From Euptelea pleiosperma (Eukaryota > Streptophyta > Magnoliopsida > Ranunculales > Eupteleaceae): a stretch of 64,000 nt of DNA. Both the position numbers and the translations under genes were made by a program. The DNA lies in the NCBI GenBank assembly GCA_035048495.1, contig CM068543.1, positions 24,355,751-24,419,750 on the forward strand, given 5' to 3'. Shown here piece after piece: positions 33,922 through 46,500 of the stretch. The notes beneath the pieces were generated by a model. That model had not been told where the DNA came from. It saw only the letters and a list, made by a program, of their open reading frames with translations, and searched no databases. Numbering within the stretch: position 1 is the first letter of the stretch; every line of letters begins with the position of its first letter.

Positions 33922-34937
33922 TCAATACCCATAGTGAGATCCGCCGTAACCAAGAAAAATGCATGAAAATGAGCAAAATTCAAGTTTATGGGCATTATAC
34001 GAATGAAGATACATAAAATATTCACAACTGAAAGATTGTAGGAAGGAGTGCTTAGAAATGAACAACTTGTGATATGGTGAGAGTTTACTCAGGATATGGG
34101 TGGGTAATCGATTGAGGAGATAGGTAGCGGTAAGGAATACATCATCCCAGTGACACATAGGAACATGCAAATGGGCAGGGAGAGAGACTAGATTCAACAA
34201 TGTGACGATGTTTTCATTCAGTGGAACCATGTTGTTCATGTGTACAGGGCATGAAATATGATGACGAATACCAGATTGATTTAAGAGATGAATAAAGGAG
34301 CGAAATTCACCCTTGCCATCCGTTTGAAGTTGTTTAATTTTTTTTTGCATTGAATTTATTTTCAACTAAAGTTTTGAACTTAAGTAATGTTGGGAGGGCA
34401 TCTGATTTACGTACGAGTGAGTAAATCCATGTAAATTTATTAAAACCATCAACAAAGTGACTATAATAACAAAAATCACTTGTTGACGCAATGCCCCCAA
34501 ATATTTGTATGTATTAGTTGAAGAGAATGCTCATAAATTGATGTATGACTAGAAAATGGGAGCTTATGACTCTTTTCAAGTTGACATAAAGCACAAAAGA
34601 AAATATTTTTATTAGAAAAGGTAGGAAGACGATGAGATGAAAACATATTTAACAATCTTAAGACTAAGAGTGTCCAAGATGTAGATGCCAAGTATCCACT
34701 GATGCTTGTTCACCAATGAGTGCATAAGACACTGGTTTATTTTGTGATTTCCTTGTGCTAAGGGGAAGTTGATAGAGGCCACATTTACTCAATCCTTGTA
34801 GGAGTACCATCTCGGATTGTCAGTCCTTAACAAGAAAAAAAAACGGTGAAACTCAAAATAAACATCATTGTCAATAGAAAATTGCCGAACCAATAACGAA
34901 TTTTTGGAGATAGAAGGGACGCGCAAAATTCTATTTA
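33922..34937 (-). pseudogene. copia-2 integrase and distal protease remnants
   Basis: Integrase core at 33922-34365: LQTDGKGEF, then SGIRHHISCP in place of the usual start of the HQxSCP motif, and VFLTATYLLNRLPT. GAG-pre-integrase at 34476-34691: CALCQLEKSHKLPF. The end of protease at 34789-34937 (RVPSISKNSLLVRQF) stops where a Harbinger-like MITE enters. The upstream protease part resumes at 50416. Confidence 0.85.
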
Positions 34938-35452
34938 GGGCATGTTTGGTACGTGAGAAAAAGAGTTCCAATGGCGAATATTTAGATAGGCGACAATTGG
35001 AGTCTGTGTCCAATCGATTGTAAGCGTTCGGGTTTTCGTTCCAATCGATTGGACTAACGAACTGAATTTTTTTGGAGATTTCCATTTTGGGTTTTCTTCT
35101 TTTGGGAAACCCTAGTTCGTCTTTAGGGGTTATTTAAGTGGCACATTGCTCATTGTATTGAATGTGAGAGACTCTGAAAGGTGTGAGTGAAATATTAGAG
35201 AGTACCAAGAGAGAGTTTGTACGAGAGATTTAAAGAACAATCTTTGTACTTTGTTGATTTATAGTGAAGATCTAATCATCATCGCCCGTGGACATATGTT
35301 TTGACCGAACCACGTAAATGCTTGTGTTATTTATTTGCTTCATTTGATTTCTGTGTGTGGCGTATGTTTATTGGCGGCCAGTGTGTGGCATGTGTTTATT
35401 GGCGGCAATTGTCGCTCTTCGAGGGATCGCTTAGGGGTTTTCCGCAACAAAC

Positions 35453-35463
35453 TGGTATCAGAG
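35453..35463 (+). other. primer-binding site of copia-3
   Basis: TGGTATCAGAG, complementary to the 3' end of initiator tRNA-Met, three bases after the LTR end at 35449. A second near-copy, TAGTATCAGAGC, follows at about 35469. Confidence 0.85.
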
Positions 35464-35497
35464 AAAACTAGTATCAGAGCTCAATGATTCGATAGGG

Positions 35498-36117
35498 ATG
35501 GCGCCAAAACATACAAAAGTGTCAAACACCAGGTTCGAGGTGGAGAAAGTCGATGGGAGAAACAATTTTGGATTATGGCAAGTCCAAGTTAAGGACGTCT
35601 TAATCCAACAAGGCTTGCACAGAGCATTGAAGGGTAAGAAGGGTAAGCCTAATGACATGTCGGATGATGATTGTGAGGATTTTGGCCTAAAAGCTTGTAG
35701 TACAATTTGGGTTGTGCTTGGAAAAGAAGATCTCATACAATGTGATGCATGAGAACTCTGCAGCAACGCTTTGGTCAAAGCTTGAAAGCCTCTACATGAT
35801 GAAGTCTCTCACCAGTAGATTGTACCTTAAGAAGCAGCTCTATGCATTGAGCATGAAGGAATGTATGACTATGAATGAACATCTAAATGGGTTTAATAGA
35901 ATTTTGTCTAATTTATTAAACGTATATGTTAAGTTGGAATATGAAGACAAAGCATTGATTCTTCTAAGTTCTCTCCCCAATTCGTTCGAGCATCTTGTTA
36001 CAACGTTGCTCTACGGAACAGATACCATTGATTTGGTAGATGTTACAATGGCTCTTCTGTTCGAAGAATTTAGGAAGAAGACCCCTGGAACAGTTCTCAC
36101 ACAGAAGGCATGATGGT
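35498..36117 (+). pseudogene. copia-3 gag, N-terminal part
   Basis: Starts MAPKHTKVSNTRFEVEKVDG and continues with the NNFGLWQVQVKDVL motif of copia gag. A frameshift near 35712-35750 moves the rest to a second frame (LWSKLESLYMMKSLTSRLYL, ILSSLPNSFEH). The frame then meets a stop just before solo LTR E, inserted at 36118. Gag sequence resumes at 38123. Confidence 0.88.
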
Positions 36118-38122
36118 TGTAGACACCCTATTTTGAGATTTGTAGTACATCTTAGATATATCAACAAAAGGTAATGCCCTATTTTTTGTCATAAATTATA
36201 TGATTATTTAATAATAATTCGTGCAAATGGATGTTGTGTTTCACATTTTACCTTGAATTAGTTCATTATATTATGTTTAGCTAGAATGTGACTTCGACCA
36301 AAAGCCATCCCACCAATACCAACCATTCGATCCTAGACCCAATGGAATAATCCTACTCAAAATGCCATGTGGCATCACCACCACAACCCACCATTAATTA
36401 ATTAATAACCCATACCTCTAGCAAAAATATTACACCAATACGCAAGAATCATTCTCACACACATGTCATATAACCATCTCCCCTCATTCTAGGATTGACA
36501 CGTGTCGCAACCTAACACAAAGTTAATTCCCCATAAAAAAAAGCATCACACATTGAATCCCCGGATAACACAAATGTCTCTCATTATAACCAACTTCCCT
36601 CATTCTAAGGAATGACATGTGTCACACACTAAAGATAATCTCAATTCCCATTCAACCACTACATTCTAGCTTATTGCCACCACATTCTAGGAATTAGTTT
36701 TACCACAATACCACTATCTACTACTTTAGGAAAGATAACAACCAAGCCCCCATGATCTTTCATTTTAGCACACTCCCCTCCACTTTAGGATTTAGTTAGT
36801 GACATGTGTCACAAATCAATTAATAACCACCTTTTAGCTAATTCCTACTATAACTAAAATAACTAATTAACCTTCTACTACCCCCATGATCTTTTTCTCT
36901 AGGCCCATCATCCCATTCTCATCACCTTAACTTGCCCCCAAAACATGAACACCTATAAATAACCCTCTAATCACCCCATCAAAAAAAAATGAAGAACACA
37001 CAAGAGATTTAGAAGAAAAAAAGCATCTATTTTCGTACCTAAGAGAAAGCCTCCATTTTTTAGCAAACTCTTGCTGTCCAGAATTTTCTGCAATTGTGAT
37101 CAACTACCCATCTTTGACCCATTTGAAAACCCACTTCCAACAGTCCATTTCGTTCATTAATACCACCATCTTTAAGCCCTCATTACCCTCTCTCACTCCC
37201 CAAAGTCTTGAACCCAAATTCGTTTAGCAAGTGTCTCAAATAGTAGCCTACATACCCCTACTCGACCATTTTTACAGGTTTACTTACCCAGAATTTCCTG
37301 CAATTATGACCAAGTAGCCTTCTTTAGCCCAATAGAAAACCTACTTCCTTTCGTTCATTTAGCCATCAAATACTACCGTTCCATATATTTCAATACCATC
37401 TATCAATACCCAAAATCCCAGACCAAAATTCATTCGACAACTATATCAAATATTAGCCCAAACACCCCTAGTTGACCATTTTAGCAGTTTTCTCAAACTT
37501 AGCCAAATTTCCAACAATACGCGATTGAAGAGTTTTGAAGCATTTTGACGAAACTTGTGACTCTCAGTGGTCTAAAGCTCCAAGAAAAATCCAAAAGAAT
37601 GAGAAACACGGTGAAATCATTCCTTACATTATTTTTCTATTTTATTAGATCATTTTTATTTATTTTTCAAAATTAGTTATTTGCTTTCAAAATCATTTAT
37701 CTCGTTTTTTTCATAGCTAAGGGAGCCCACGAGGGTAAGCGGTGAGACGCTTAAGATCCTTGTGAAAGCATATTTGGCCATTTTTTCTTCTTTCCCTTAA
37801 AAGTCTATTTTCTATTTTCCTTTCTTATTTCATTGCTACACCGGTATTACGTTGGTTATTTTTGCAAGATTCCCCTTTTCAATATTCGGAAGCCGTTTAA
37901 TCTAGCCGGCTAGATTGGATTGCGAGGTCAACCTACAATTCTCCCGTATTAACACGCGAACAATCTTCTTTCGGTTCTCGTTACCATTAAAGCTAGTGGC
38001 GTTCACATTTACAAGTTGCTCAATTTGGAGGTTTCTCTAAGAGGCTTGCAAGTTGAGAGGTACCTGGGCGGAGTTAGGTGCGGTCTTGTGCCGAAAACCT
38101 CGACCCATTTTTATGAGCTACA
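36118..38122 (+). mobile_element. solo LTR E (2.0 kb), probably Ty3/gypsy
   Basis: Starts TGTAGACACCCTATTTTG, ends TATGAGCTACA, with a perfect TSD, ATGGT, at 36113-36117 and 38123-38127, splitting copia-3 gag. The TGTAGACACCC start is common in plant gypsy LTRs, hence the guess. No coding. Confidence 0.9.
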
Positions 38123-38920
38123 ATGGTTAGGGGAAGATCAGAAGATAAAGAGTCTGGAGAAGGTAGTTCCAGATGGAATGCCTGGAAAGAGGTGGAGTGT
38201 TATTTCGGTCACAAGAACAGGCATTTTAAGAAGGATTGTCCTAAACTCAAATGATGTAAGTGTTGCTAATGAGACTTCAAAAGATGATAAAAATGCATCG
38301 TTAGTAACGTATCATAAACATCTTGTGAGTGATGGTTGGATTCTTGACTCTGGTTGTTCTTATCACATGTGTCCCAATAGGGATTTGTTTACCAAGTAAA
38401 GGACTGTAAATGGTAGAACAATTTTGATGGGTAATGGTCTGATCTGCAAAACAATTAGGATGGGGATGGTAAAGCTCAAGATGCATGATGGGATCTTAAG
38501 AACATTGACTGAGGTTAGGCATGTTCCTGATCTAAAGAAGAACATAATATCCTTAGATTCTAATGACTACAAGATAGTAGCGAAAGGTCTTGAAGGTTGT
38601 GAAGGGTGCTCTAGTTGTGATGAAAGGGACGAAGGTTGGAAACATGTATACTCTTTTTGGCTGTACAGTTATGGGGCGGGCGATCGTATTGCCATCAGAT
38701 GGTGAGTCCTCTACATGCTTGCGGCACATGCGTCTAGGAAGACTTGTAGAGTTATGCAAACAGGGTATGCTTGGTGGTGCAAAGACAAGAAAATTGGACT
38801 TTTGTGAGCCTGGTGTGTTCAAAAATCAATGTAGGGTCAAGTTCAGTACAGTGGTGCATTGTATGAAAGGTACTCTGGAGTACATCCATTCGGAAGTTTG
38901 TGGCACGTCGGTGCATGTTT
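38123..38920 (+). pseudogene. copia-3 gag zinc knuckle, protease and pre-integrase
   Basis: A decayed zinc knuckle (CYFGHKNRHFKKDC, one Cys lost) lies near 38190-38240. Protease WILDSGCSYHMCPNRDLFT lies at about 38337-38399, then MGNGL...RHVPDLKKNIISL. Pre-integrase sequence to about 38920 includes GNMYTLFGCTVMG and ends TLEYIHSEVCGTS, the start of the integrase core. Several frameshifts. Integrase proper, RT and RNase H are deleted. Confidence 0.85.
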
Positions 38921-38972
38921 GAGCTCCTGGAGATGTTGATCGGATTGGAGGATCTTCTGGCAGATGGTGTGT

Positions 38973-39107
38973 TTGTAGAGCGGTTGACGAGTGGCTCGTG
39001 GTGGTGGCTCGCAAAGCAGTTGAGCAGATGCTTGTGGTGGTGGCTCGTGGAGCAATTGAGTAGTGGCTCGTGGTAATGGCTTGTAGAGTGGTTGAGCAGT
39101 GGCTCGC
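38973..39107. repeat. tandem repeat of ~36 bp, four decayed units
   Basis: Units built on GGTTGAGCAGTGGCTCGTGG-like sequence just upstream of the copia-3 3' LTR, where pol should be. Frames on the minus strand show a 12-residue repeat; this is not a gene. Confidence 0.75.
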
Positions 39108-40619
39108 ATTCACACCAAGGTGGAGATTACTGTATTTTGGTGAGAAATGTTTACCCCAATCAATTGGAGTCTGTGTCCAATCAATTCTATGCGCTCGGAT
39201 TTTCGTTCCAATCGATTGGACTAACGAACCGAGAAATTTTTGGAGATTTCTATTTGGAGTTTTCTTATTTTGGGAAACCCTAGTTCATCTTTGGGGGTTA
39301 TTTAAGTGACCCATTGCTCATTGTATTAAGTGTGATAGGCTCTGAAAGGTGTGTGAGAAACATTAGAGAGTGCCAAGAGAGAGTTTGTACATGAGATTGA
39401 GAGTTTGTACTTTGTTGATTTATAGCGAATTAAGATCCTATCATCATCGCCCGTGGATGTAGGTTTCGACCGAACCACGTAAATGGTTGTGTTATTTATT
39501 TGATTTATCTCTGTGTGGCGTGTGTTTATTGACGGCCATTGTCGTTGACATTCGCTCAAAAGTACTTATTTTAAGCAATTATTCTTTTAGCGTTATCACA
39601 CACTCTTATGTAAAATTATCATTTTTATCAATTTTTCTACGTAAGAGTTTCTTCCATTGCATAGAACACATTCTTTAGGCAAAAATAGGCTATTTGCATG
39701 AATTAAACACATTTCTGGAAGTCTAGATATTAAGTTGTTCTTATTGAGATTCATTATGTGCTTTCACTATCGCAGGAGACCCAATCGGACGATTCTCGAG
39801 ACTTGCGGGCCCACAATCAACCACTGGAGCCCAGTGTAAAAACTTAAAGAGCCCATAGGCTATGCCAACAGGAGATAGACCAAGTATGGGCCTAGCCAAA
39901 AGCTCACAAAGAAGAACCGATGACCAAGAGTGGACCAAAAGTGTGGACCAGGTTGGTTGACTAACATGTGGACCACGATGATGGATCAGTAGGCCATTGG
40001 GCCACGACATTGAACCTACGTTGAGCCACAGTTGCAGACTTTAAGACACAAGTTGATGGACCATATGGGGTCGTTGTTGGACCAAAGGTGTTGAACCAAA
40101 AATGTTGGGCCAGGTGCTGGTCCAAGACGTAACACATGGGAGCATCCAACGATTACAACTCAATAGACTTACACAATGAAACTACAAGGGAATAAAGTTG
40201 GGACCAAGTATGTGGTCAAAGAAAGGGGAACAACACTGGACCCACATGATGGATGGCTATAATCAAAGGTGTTAGACTCAAATTGTAAGGAATATTTTCA
40301 TATTCAATTTGGCAAAGATTCTGTTTGATATAAAAACATTCTTGTAACCGTTCTTACGAGCACTAGTGTAGAGTGGAGATGTCGTGGTACACATACTTCG
40401 CCGACTACTTGAAGACTAGAAGACAAAGACAGCAAGAATCAGACGATTGACGACAGGAGTCATTTGAGTAACTGCCCATTTGTCAGTTAAAGATCGTGTA
40501 CGCTTGATTAGGAAGGTAATTGACTTAGTGACCATAGGAATTGGTTAAAATGAATAAAATATAATGGTCAAACTTAGTCATTGGACAGACCCGAGTCTGA
40601 GTCAAAGATATTGACTATT

Positions 40620-40985
40620 GGGATAGTCCAATCAATTGGACACTTATCCCCAATCGATTGGACATGGCCCAATTGATTGGAGGACTCTATGTAATCGATT
40701 GGAAGCTATGAAGTAGAAACTTCTTTCAGCCCAATCGATTGGAAACTCTGTGAAATTGATTAGAGTCTTCGGAATAGAAACTTATTTGAGTCAAATCGAT
40801 TGGAGACTATGAAATCGATTGGAGCCTTCGAGACAGAAACTTAATTGAGTCAAATCGATTGGAGACCTCTGTGTAATCGATTGGAGCCTTCGGAACAAGA
40901 AACTTATTGAGCCCAATTGATTGGACACTTATCTCCAATTGATTGGACCTAGAGTACAATCAATTGGACCATGCACAGAATCAGT
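40620..40985. repeat. array of CCAATCGATTGG palindromes in the copia-4 LTR
   Basis: About a dozen variants of (C/A)AAT(C/T)(G/A)ATTGGA occur at irregular 18-45 bp spacing, for example near 40650, 40730, 40793, 40811, 40852, 40876 and 40913. Intervening text such as CTTCGGAATAGAAACTT is loosely repeated. Probably U3 regulatory repeats. Confidence 0.8.
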
Positions 40986-41991
40986 CTTTCTCAGATCCGA
41001 AATTCTTAGTTCCATTACCCCACATTCTACATGACTTAGGGTCATGGAATTCTATAAATACAACCCTTCTATACCTTCTCTAAACACATACAGAGACACA
41101 GAGTGACTCAATCTTCAAGAGAGAGAAGAAAATGTTTTATTTATTAGAGTGTTAATTCAAAGAGCAATAAGCTTATTTCTCATTCATATCTTGTGAGCTT
41201 GTTCTCTTCTTGATCAAAGTCAAGTGCTTGATCCATTTCTCAGCTTAGGTCTTCCACTTCTATATTCGACCTAGTGGCCTGAGTGTACTAGTGTGACTCC
41301 ACCATTTAAGCAACATAGGGTTCAGGGTGTATTGCATCCTTCACCTTCTGCAAAGGTGGGAGTGTTGAGAATTAAGATCGGAGGAGCCGATTGATGGTAG
41401 GTTTGGGGTGTACCAAACTGAACAAGCAGACAAGACTTCTTGGCTGGAAGGGCGCGCGTAGATTTGTAGTATTGATTCAGAGGACGTGGACGCATCGACA
41501 GTAGGCCTTGGCTAAGGTTGGAAGCTGTATTTACAACGGTGCTGTGTAAGTAACCTTTGTTTCGTTTAACTTTTCAGTTAGTGATACTTTCCGTCTGGAC
41601 GTGGTCTCGTGGTTTTCCTTGGCTAAGATTTCCATGTAAAAATCTCTTGTCTTGTGTGATTGTTTGTTTGTATTTCGCAATCTATCTTGATTAGATCAAA
41701 CGACAAAAAGAAAATATACCACGGAGGTATATTCGATTTGAGTCAGTTGTGATGATCTTTTATCAAACAACTAAGACATGCGATTTTGTTCCCCTACCAT
41801 AGACCAGTAAAACTGTGTAGGTATAATTAATCTTAATACCTAATCAACCCCCCCCCTTCTATGTATATTGGATTAAAAAGAACGGACCGGTGAAATTTCA
41901 ATTGGTATCAAAGCCAGGTTATTCTATTTAAGGTTCAATCACCTGAATTTAGATTCCTGAGAAACCAGTCAATTTTCATTAATTTGTCAAA

Positions 41992-42420
41992 ATGCAAAGA
42001 GAATGTGAAAATACATCCAGATCTCCATTGTTTGAGGACTATTTGAATATAGCTTATGAGAAACTATATTTAGAAAGTCTTAGATTGATCAAAGAAAATA
42101 AAGTTCTATCCTTACAAATGGAGAAATTGGATCGTAAAAATATTTCATTAGAATTGGCTAATATCGAACTCACTGATGAAAGGAGACAGTGGGAAGAAGA
42201 AAAGAAATTGCTTCTAATGAAAAACAAAATATTGGAAAAAGAGTTTCAAAAGTCCTTAAAGAATCAATTGATAAACAAGTATGATATTGCTAAATCCAAG
42301 AATTTTGATTCTCATCTTAGTTCACATAAGAATAATGTAAAACTCACATATTCTACAGAAAATGTATGTCAACAAAGTTCAAACAAACTGAATTGGTTGG
42401 TCATCATAATTCTAGGCTAA
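41992..42420 (+). pseudogene. copia-4 gag fragment (coiled coil)
   Basis: 142 codons starting MQRECENTSRSPLFEDY, 90 bp after the primer site. Residues 25-95 form a Leu/Glu/Lys-rich coiled coil (LIKENKVLSLQMEKL, ERRQWEEEKKLLLMKNKI), typical of the gag C-terminal half in Sirevirus-type copia. The usual N-terminal UBN2 gag domain is absent, so the 5' part of gag is deleted. Confidence 0.65.
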
Positions 42421-42538
42421 GTCAGTTATACGTGAAATCTAATGAACTAAAGAGAGAAATTTTTAAAATTTCTGAATTGAGAAAAACTTTGTTTGATAGT
42501 CATGTTGCTAAGAATCAATAGTCTAGAAATAACAAAAA

Positions 42539-43505
42539 ATGAACAATTCATTTCTTCCCAAACAAATGTCAAAACTTGCTAAGTATAAGAACATTTTGGT
42601 GAGAAAAGATGATAAAAAATGCCTTATGATTCATTCTGCTTTCAAAGCTTTAGAAAATAACAAATGGTATCTGGACAGTGGTTGTTCTAGGCACATGACT
42701 GGAGACAAGTCTATGTTTTGTCATATTGAAGATAATAAGGATGTAGGGGTGTCAATTTTACCCGATTTAACCAGAACCGAACGGGAACCGGAATCGAAAA
42801 CACCGGTTCCGGTACCACATTTTTGGGAACCAATTAAAAAGAACCAGAATCGAAACCGAATCGGAAACTAATGGTTACGGTTCCGGTACTCTAATATGGA
42901 ACCAAAACCGATAAGAACCAGAACCGAACCGATAAGAACCGGAACCAATATATAAATATAGTGTAAAAATTCTCATATTACCAAGATTGGACCTGTTATA
43001 CCTGAAACTAGAATTGGAACTGACAAAAACTACATAATCGATTTCGGTTCTGGTACCATCACTTTGAGAACCGGAACTGATAAGTACTTGAACCGATAAG
43101 AACCGGAACCGTTTGTTCTGGTTCTGGTCACCTTAGGAACCGAACCGGAACAGACCCGTTGACACCCCTATAAGGATGGGAGTGTAACTTTTGGGGATGG
43201 AAGTATGGCTAAGGTCATTGGTCGGGGAAGTATTCAAGCTCCAGGTATTCCTAAGCTTGATAATGTTCTCTATGTTGAAGGACTCAAAGTTAAAGCATAA
43301 ATCAAATATCCGATAATAATCATACAGTTAAATTCACAAGCCAAGGATGTGATGTTATTGATGAATCTGACAAATGTGTTATGAAAGGTTCAAGAACCTC
43401 TGAGAACAGTTATATTATTGGTAGAAACCCAAGATTATCTGTAATTCTGCCAAATTAAATGATTTTGACTTATGGCACCAAATACTAGGTCACATGAACC
43501 AAAAG
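42539..43505 (+). pseudogene. copia-4 protease and pre-integrase start
   Basis: Protease WYLDSGCSRHMTGDKSMF at about 42665-42720, interrupted by the MITE at 42744-43170, resuming with FGDGSMAKVIGRGSI and PKLDNVLYVEGL. Then NDFDLWHQILGHMNQKDL at about 43460-43510, where the Harbinger-like element enters. Several stops. Confidence 0.85.
42744..43170. mobile_element. hAT-type MITE with 8-bp TSD
   Basis: Perfect ends TAGGGGTGTCAA and TTGACACCCCTA, flanked by TAAGGATG at 42736-42743 and 43171-43178. The interior is dense in GGAACCGGAACC motifs in both orientations. 427 bp, non-coding. Confidence 0.93.
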
Positions 43506-43511
43506 GACTTA

Positions 43512-46500
43512 GGTAGCGTTTGGTAAAACTTTTTTCCAGATCTTAAGTCTGAAAAGGGTCATTTTCAGTGGTTTTAACAAATTGAGAGTGTTTGGTAAAA
43601 AACCAAATCAGTGCTTATTTTCTAAATTCACTTAAAATCAGATTTTTTTTTTTAAGTCAACACAGGGTCACTTTTTCATTTAAGTGGAAAACCACTTAAT
43701 GCGGTAAGTGATGTTTTGTCGCTAAAATGCCCATCATGTCCCTACCAATATTTCATAATACCTAATTTACCCTCTCTTGAAACAAAACGCATTCCACTCC
43801 CCTCATTCATCTCGTCTCAAACCCTAGCTTCTTCCATCCTATCTCTACCACCACCATGAGCCACCTCGCCGTCCATCACCACCATCCGCCACCAGCCACC
43901 AGCCACCACCGTGCGCTACGCTCAGGTAAGACTCTCACCTAAACTCTTCTCCCTCTAGTCTCTTTTCAATCTCTCGATCTCTTCTCTCTTCCTATTTCGA
44001 TTTTTTTTTTTTTGTGAAGATTGATTTACGATTTCTGGGTTTTCTTTTGGGGTTGTGATGATGATTTCTATTTTTTTTTATTGTGATGATTTCTAGGGTT
44101 GATTTTTGTGTTTTTTTGGTTATGGTCGGGTTCCGGTACCCTCATAGAAGATGAATCAATGGCTGATTTTTGGTGAGGATGATCTCCTCACCGTATAGAT
44201 AACCCCAACAAAAAATCAGTCCATTTTGAAATTTCTAACCCCGTTAAATGTGGTTTTTAAGTTTCCGGTGACCAACATCTTGGTGTACCCTCATAGAAGA
44301 TGAATCAATGGCTGATTTTTGGTGAGGATGATCTCCTCACCGTATGGATAACCCCAACAAAAAATCAGCCCATTCTGAAGTTTCTAACCACTTAAAATGT
44401 GGTTTTTAAGTTTCCGATGACCAACACCTTGGTGTACCCTCGTAGAAGATGAATCAATGACTGATTTTTGGTGAGGATGATCTCCTCACCATATAGATAA
44501 CCCCAACAAAAATTCAGTCCATTCTGAAATTTCTAACCCAGTTAAATGTGGTTTTTAAGTTTCACGGTAAAAATCGACGGTCCATAATTCTTCAATTTCT
44601 AAACCAGTCTAGGAATATCAGAATGATTTGAATTTTTGTAAGCGATCTCCCAAAAATCAGTCATTGATTCATCTTCTGTGAGGGTCCGGTACACCAAGGT
44701 GTTCATCAAAACTGTTGGTCAAAAATGTTGGTCACCGGAACCCGACCCTTTTGGTTATCATCTATAATTTATGGTTTTTTTTTTTTCTGTGAAGACGAGT
44801 GCTGGGTTTTTTAATTTTGGGTCAAGCTCATGAACACATTTTCACACACAATTTCACACAAAAAAAAATTCATCAGGGGCCAATAGATAAATTAGATGTT
44901 TTGGAATGGGATGATTTTTGGTGAGGATGGTCTCTATGGTGAGGAGATCACCCTCACAAAAATTCAAAATATTCTGATATTCATAGCATGGTTTACAAGT
45001 TGAAGAATTATGGACCATCTATTTTTTACCATTAACTTGAAACCCATGTTAAATTGTGTTAGAAATTTCAGAATGGGCTGATTCTTTGTAGGGACAGGGT
45101 CGGCTCTACCTTAAGGCCATTAAGGCAATCGTCATGGATTTTTAGCCTAGGTTCCACTAACCACATGGATTTTTAGCCCATCCCTTATTGGATATACAAA
45201 CCAGAAATCAACTTGATTGATTATTTCTAACCATAGATTTACTTTTTAGGACATGATTCTAGCTATTGGATTCAAGCATGTTTGTTGGGTTGTAAATCCA
45301 ATGCTAGAAATCATCAATCAAGCTGATTTTTAGTGTATGTATCCATCAATCAGTGGGCTGAACATCCACATTCATTGGGTCCAAAAAAATGATCTATGTA
45401 GGGTCATGAGAGTCAACTACAATGTAAATTTTTTCCATAGTTTTTGACCATCAAGACTAGTTTTTATATAAACATTTTCAATTGGTAGAGCTACACCTAG
45501 CTCATATTTGTTTGCTTCATATGCAAGAATCATGGGTTTCAATCATTTCAGCCATTTATGTTTTCTTTTCTAATTCATATATATTTGCTCTTTCATCTTA
45601 GAAAGCTGTATCAAGAAAATTTTATACAGAAGACAAGGAAGATGAGGTGAATCTACTGGAGAGGTGTCTATGGAAGAGCTAAAATGTACTGTAAATGTTT
45701 TGGAAAACAAGGTGAACTTTGAATTTGTTTCTACATTTATTTACCAATTTCTCTGTTATTTACACCTAGGAATGACAATAAGGCAGTTCTTCTCATGTGA
45801 GAGTGCTTATTGAAAGGTCTATGGCCATGCAAGGTCCTCTCATCATGGAGGCAGATTATCGATGCTACTCCTTTATAATTTGGACCGCCCTTGTCCATTT
45901 AGCTTTGTTTCATTTCTATTTGGACCACCATTGCACTAGTTAGGTTCAATTGAATTTACACAAACATTGTTGTTTGTAGAAGATAGCATTGATTCTTTCA
46001 GAGATGGTGTGTTTAGGTCTTCTAAGCGTGAGCTTGAATGTCTTCAAAATGTTGAGTAATTTATTCATTTTGGTTCTGTCATGTACATGTTATATTATTG
46101 CATTGAAGATAATGTCACATCAATCAAATGGTGTTTGGCCCAACTAGGTTTTAGATTAATTCGGTCAAAGTGGAACAATGGTTTGTGTGGTTTTCTAATA
46201 TTAGTTTAATTTCTCCCCAAGTAAACAAGCATTAGTGGTTGTGTTATAATGGTTGGTATATTGGTGATTATAATGGCCGTTTTCAAACCATGCTTCTTGT
46301 CACAATTCTCATTGCTTTAATAAACTTTCATGGGGGGATACTAGCTACTAGGATGAGAGGGTATTTGCCTATTGTTTGCACCCACTTTTTGGATACAAAC
46401 ATTAGACCACTTTTGGGCAAAAATGAACATATCAAAATGGTGCTCAACACACCTATGGTACTAGATGCATAATTTTCTTTGACTATGGATATTTTTGTTT

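Noticed and set aside
39546..39990. First read as part of the copia-3 3' LTR or its flank
   Set aside because: Its sequence is the inverted end of the solo-LTR family (TGACATTCGCTCAAAAG), with a TSD, so it belongs to solo LTR D.
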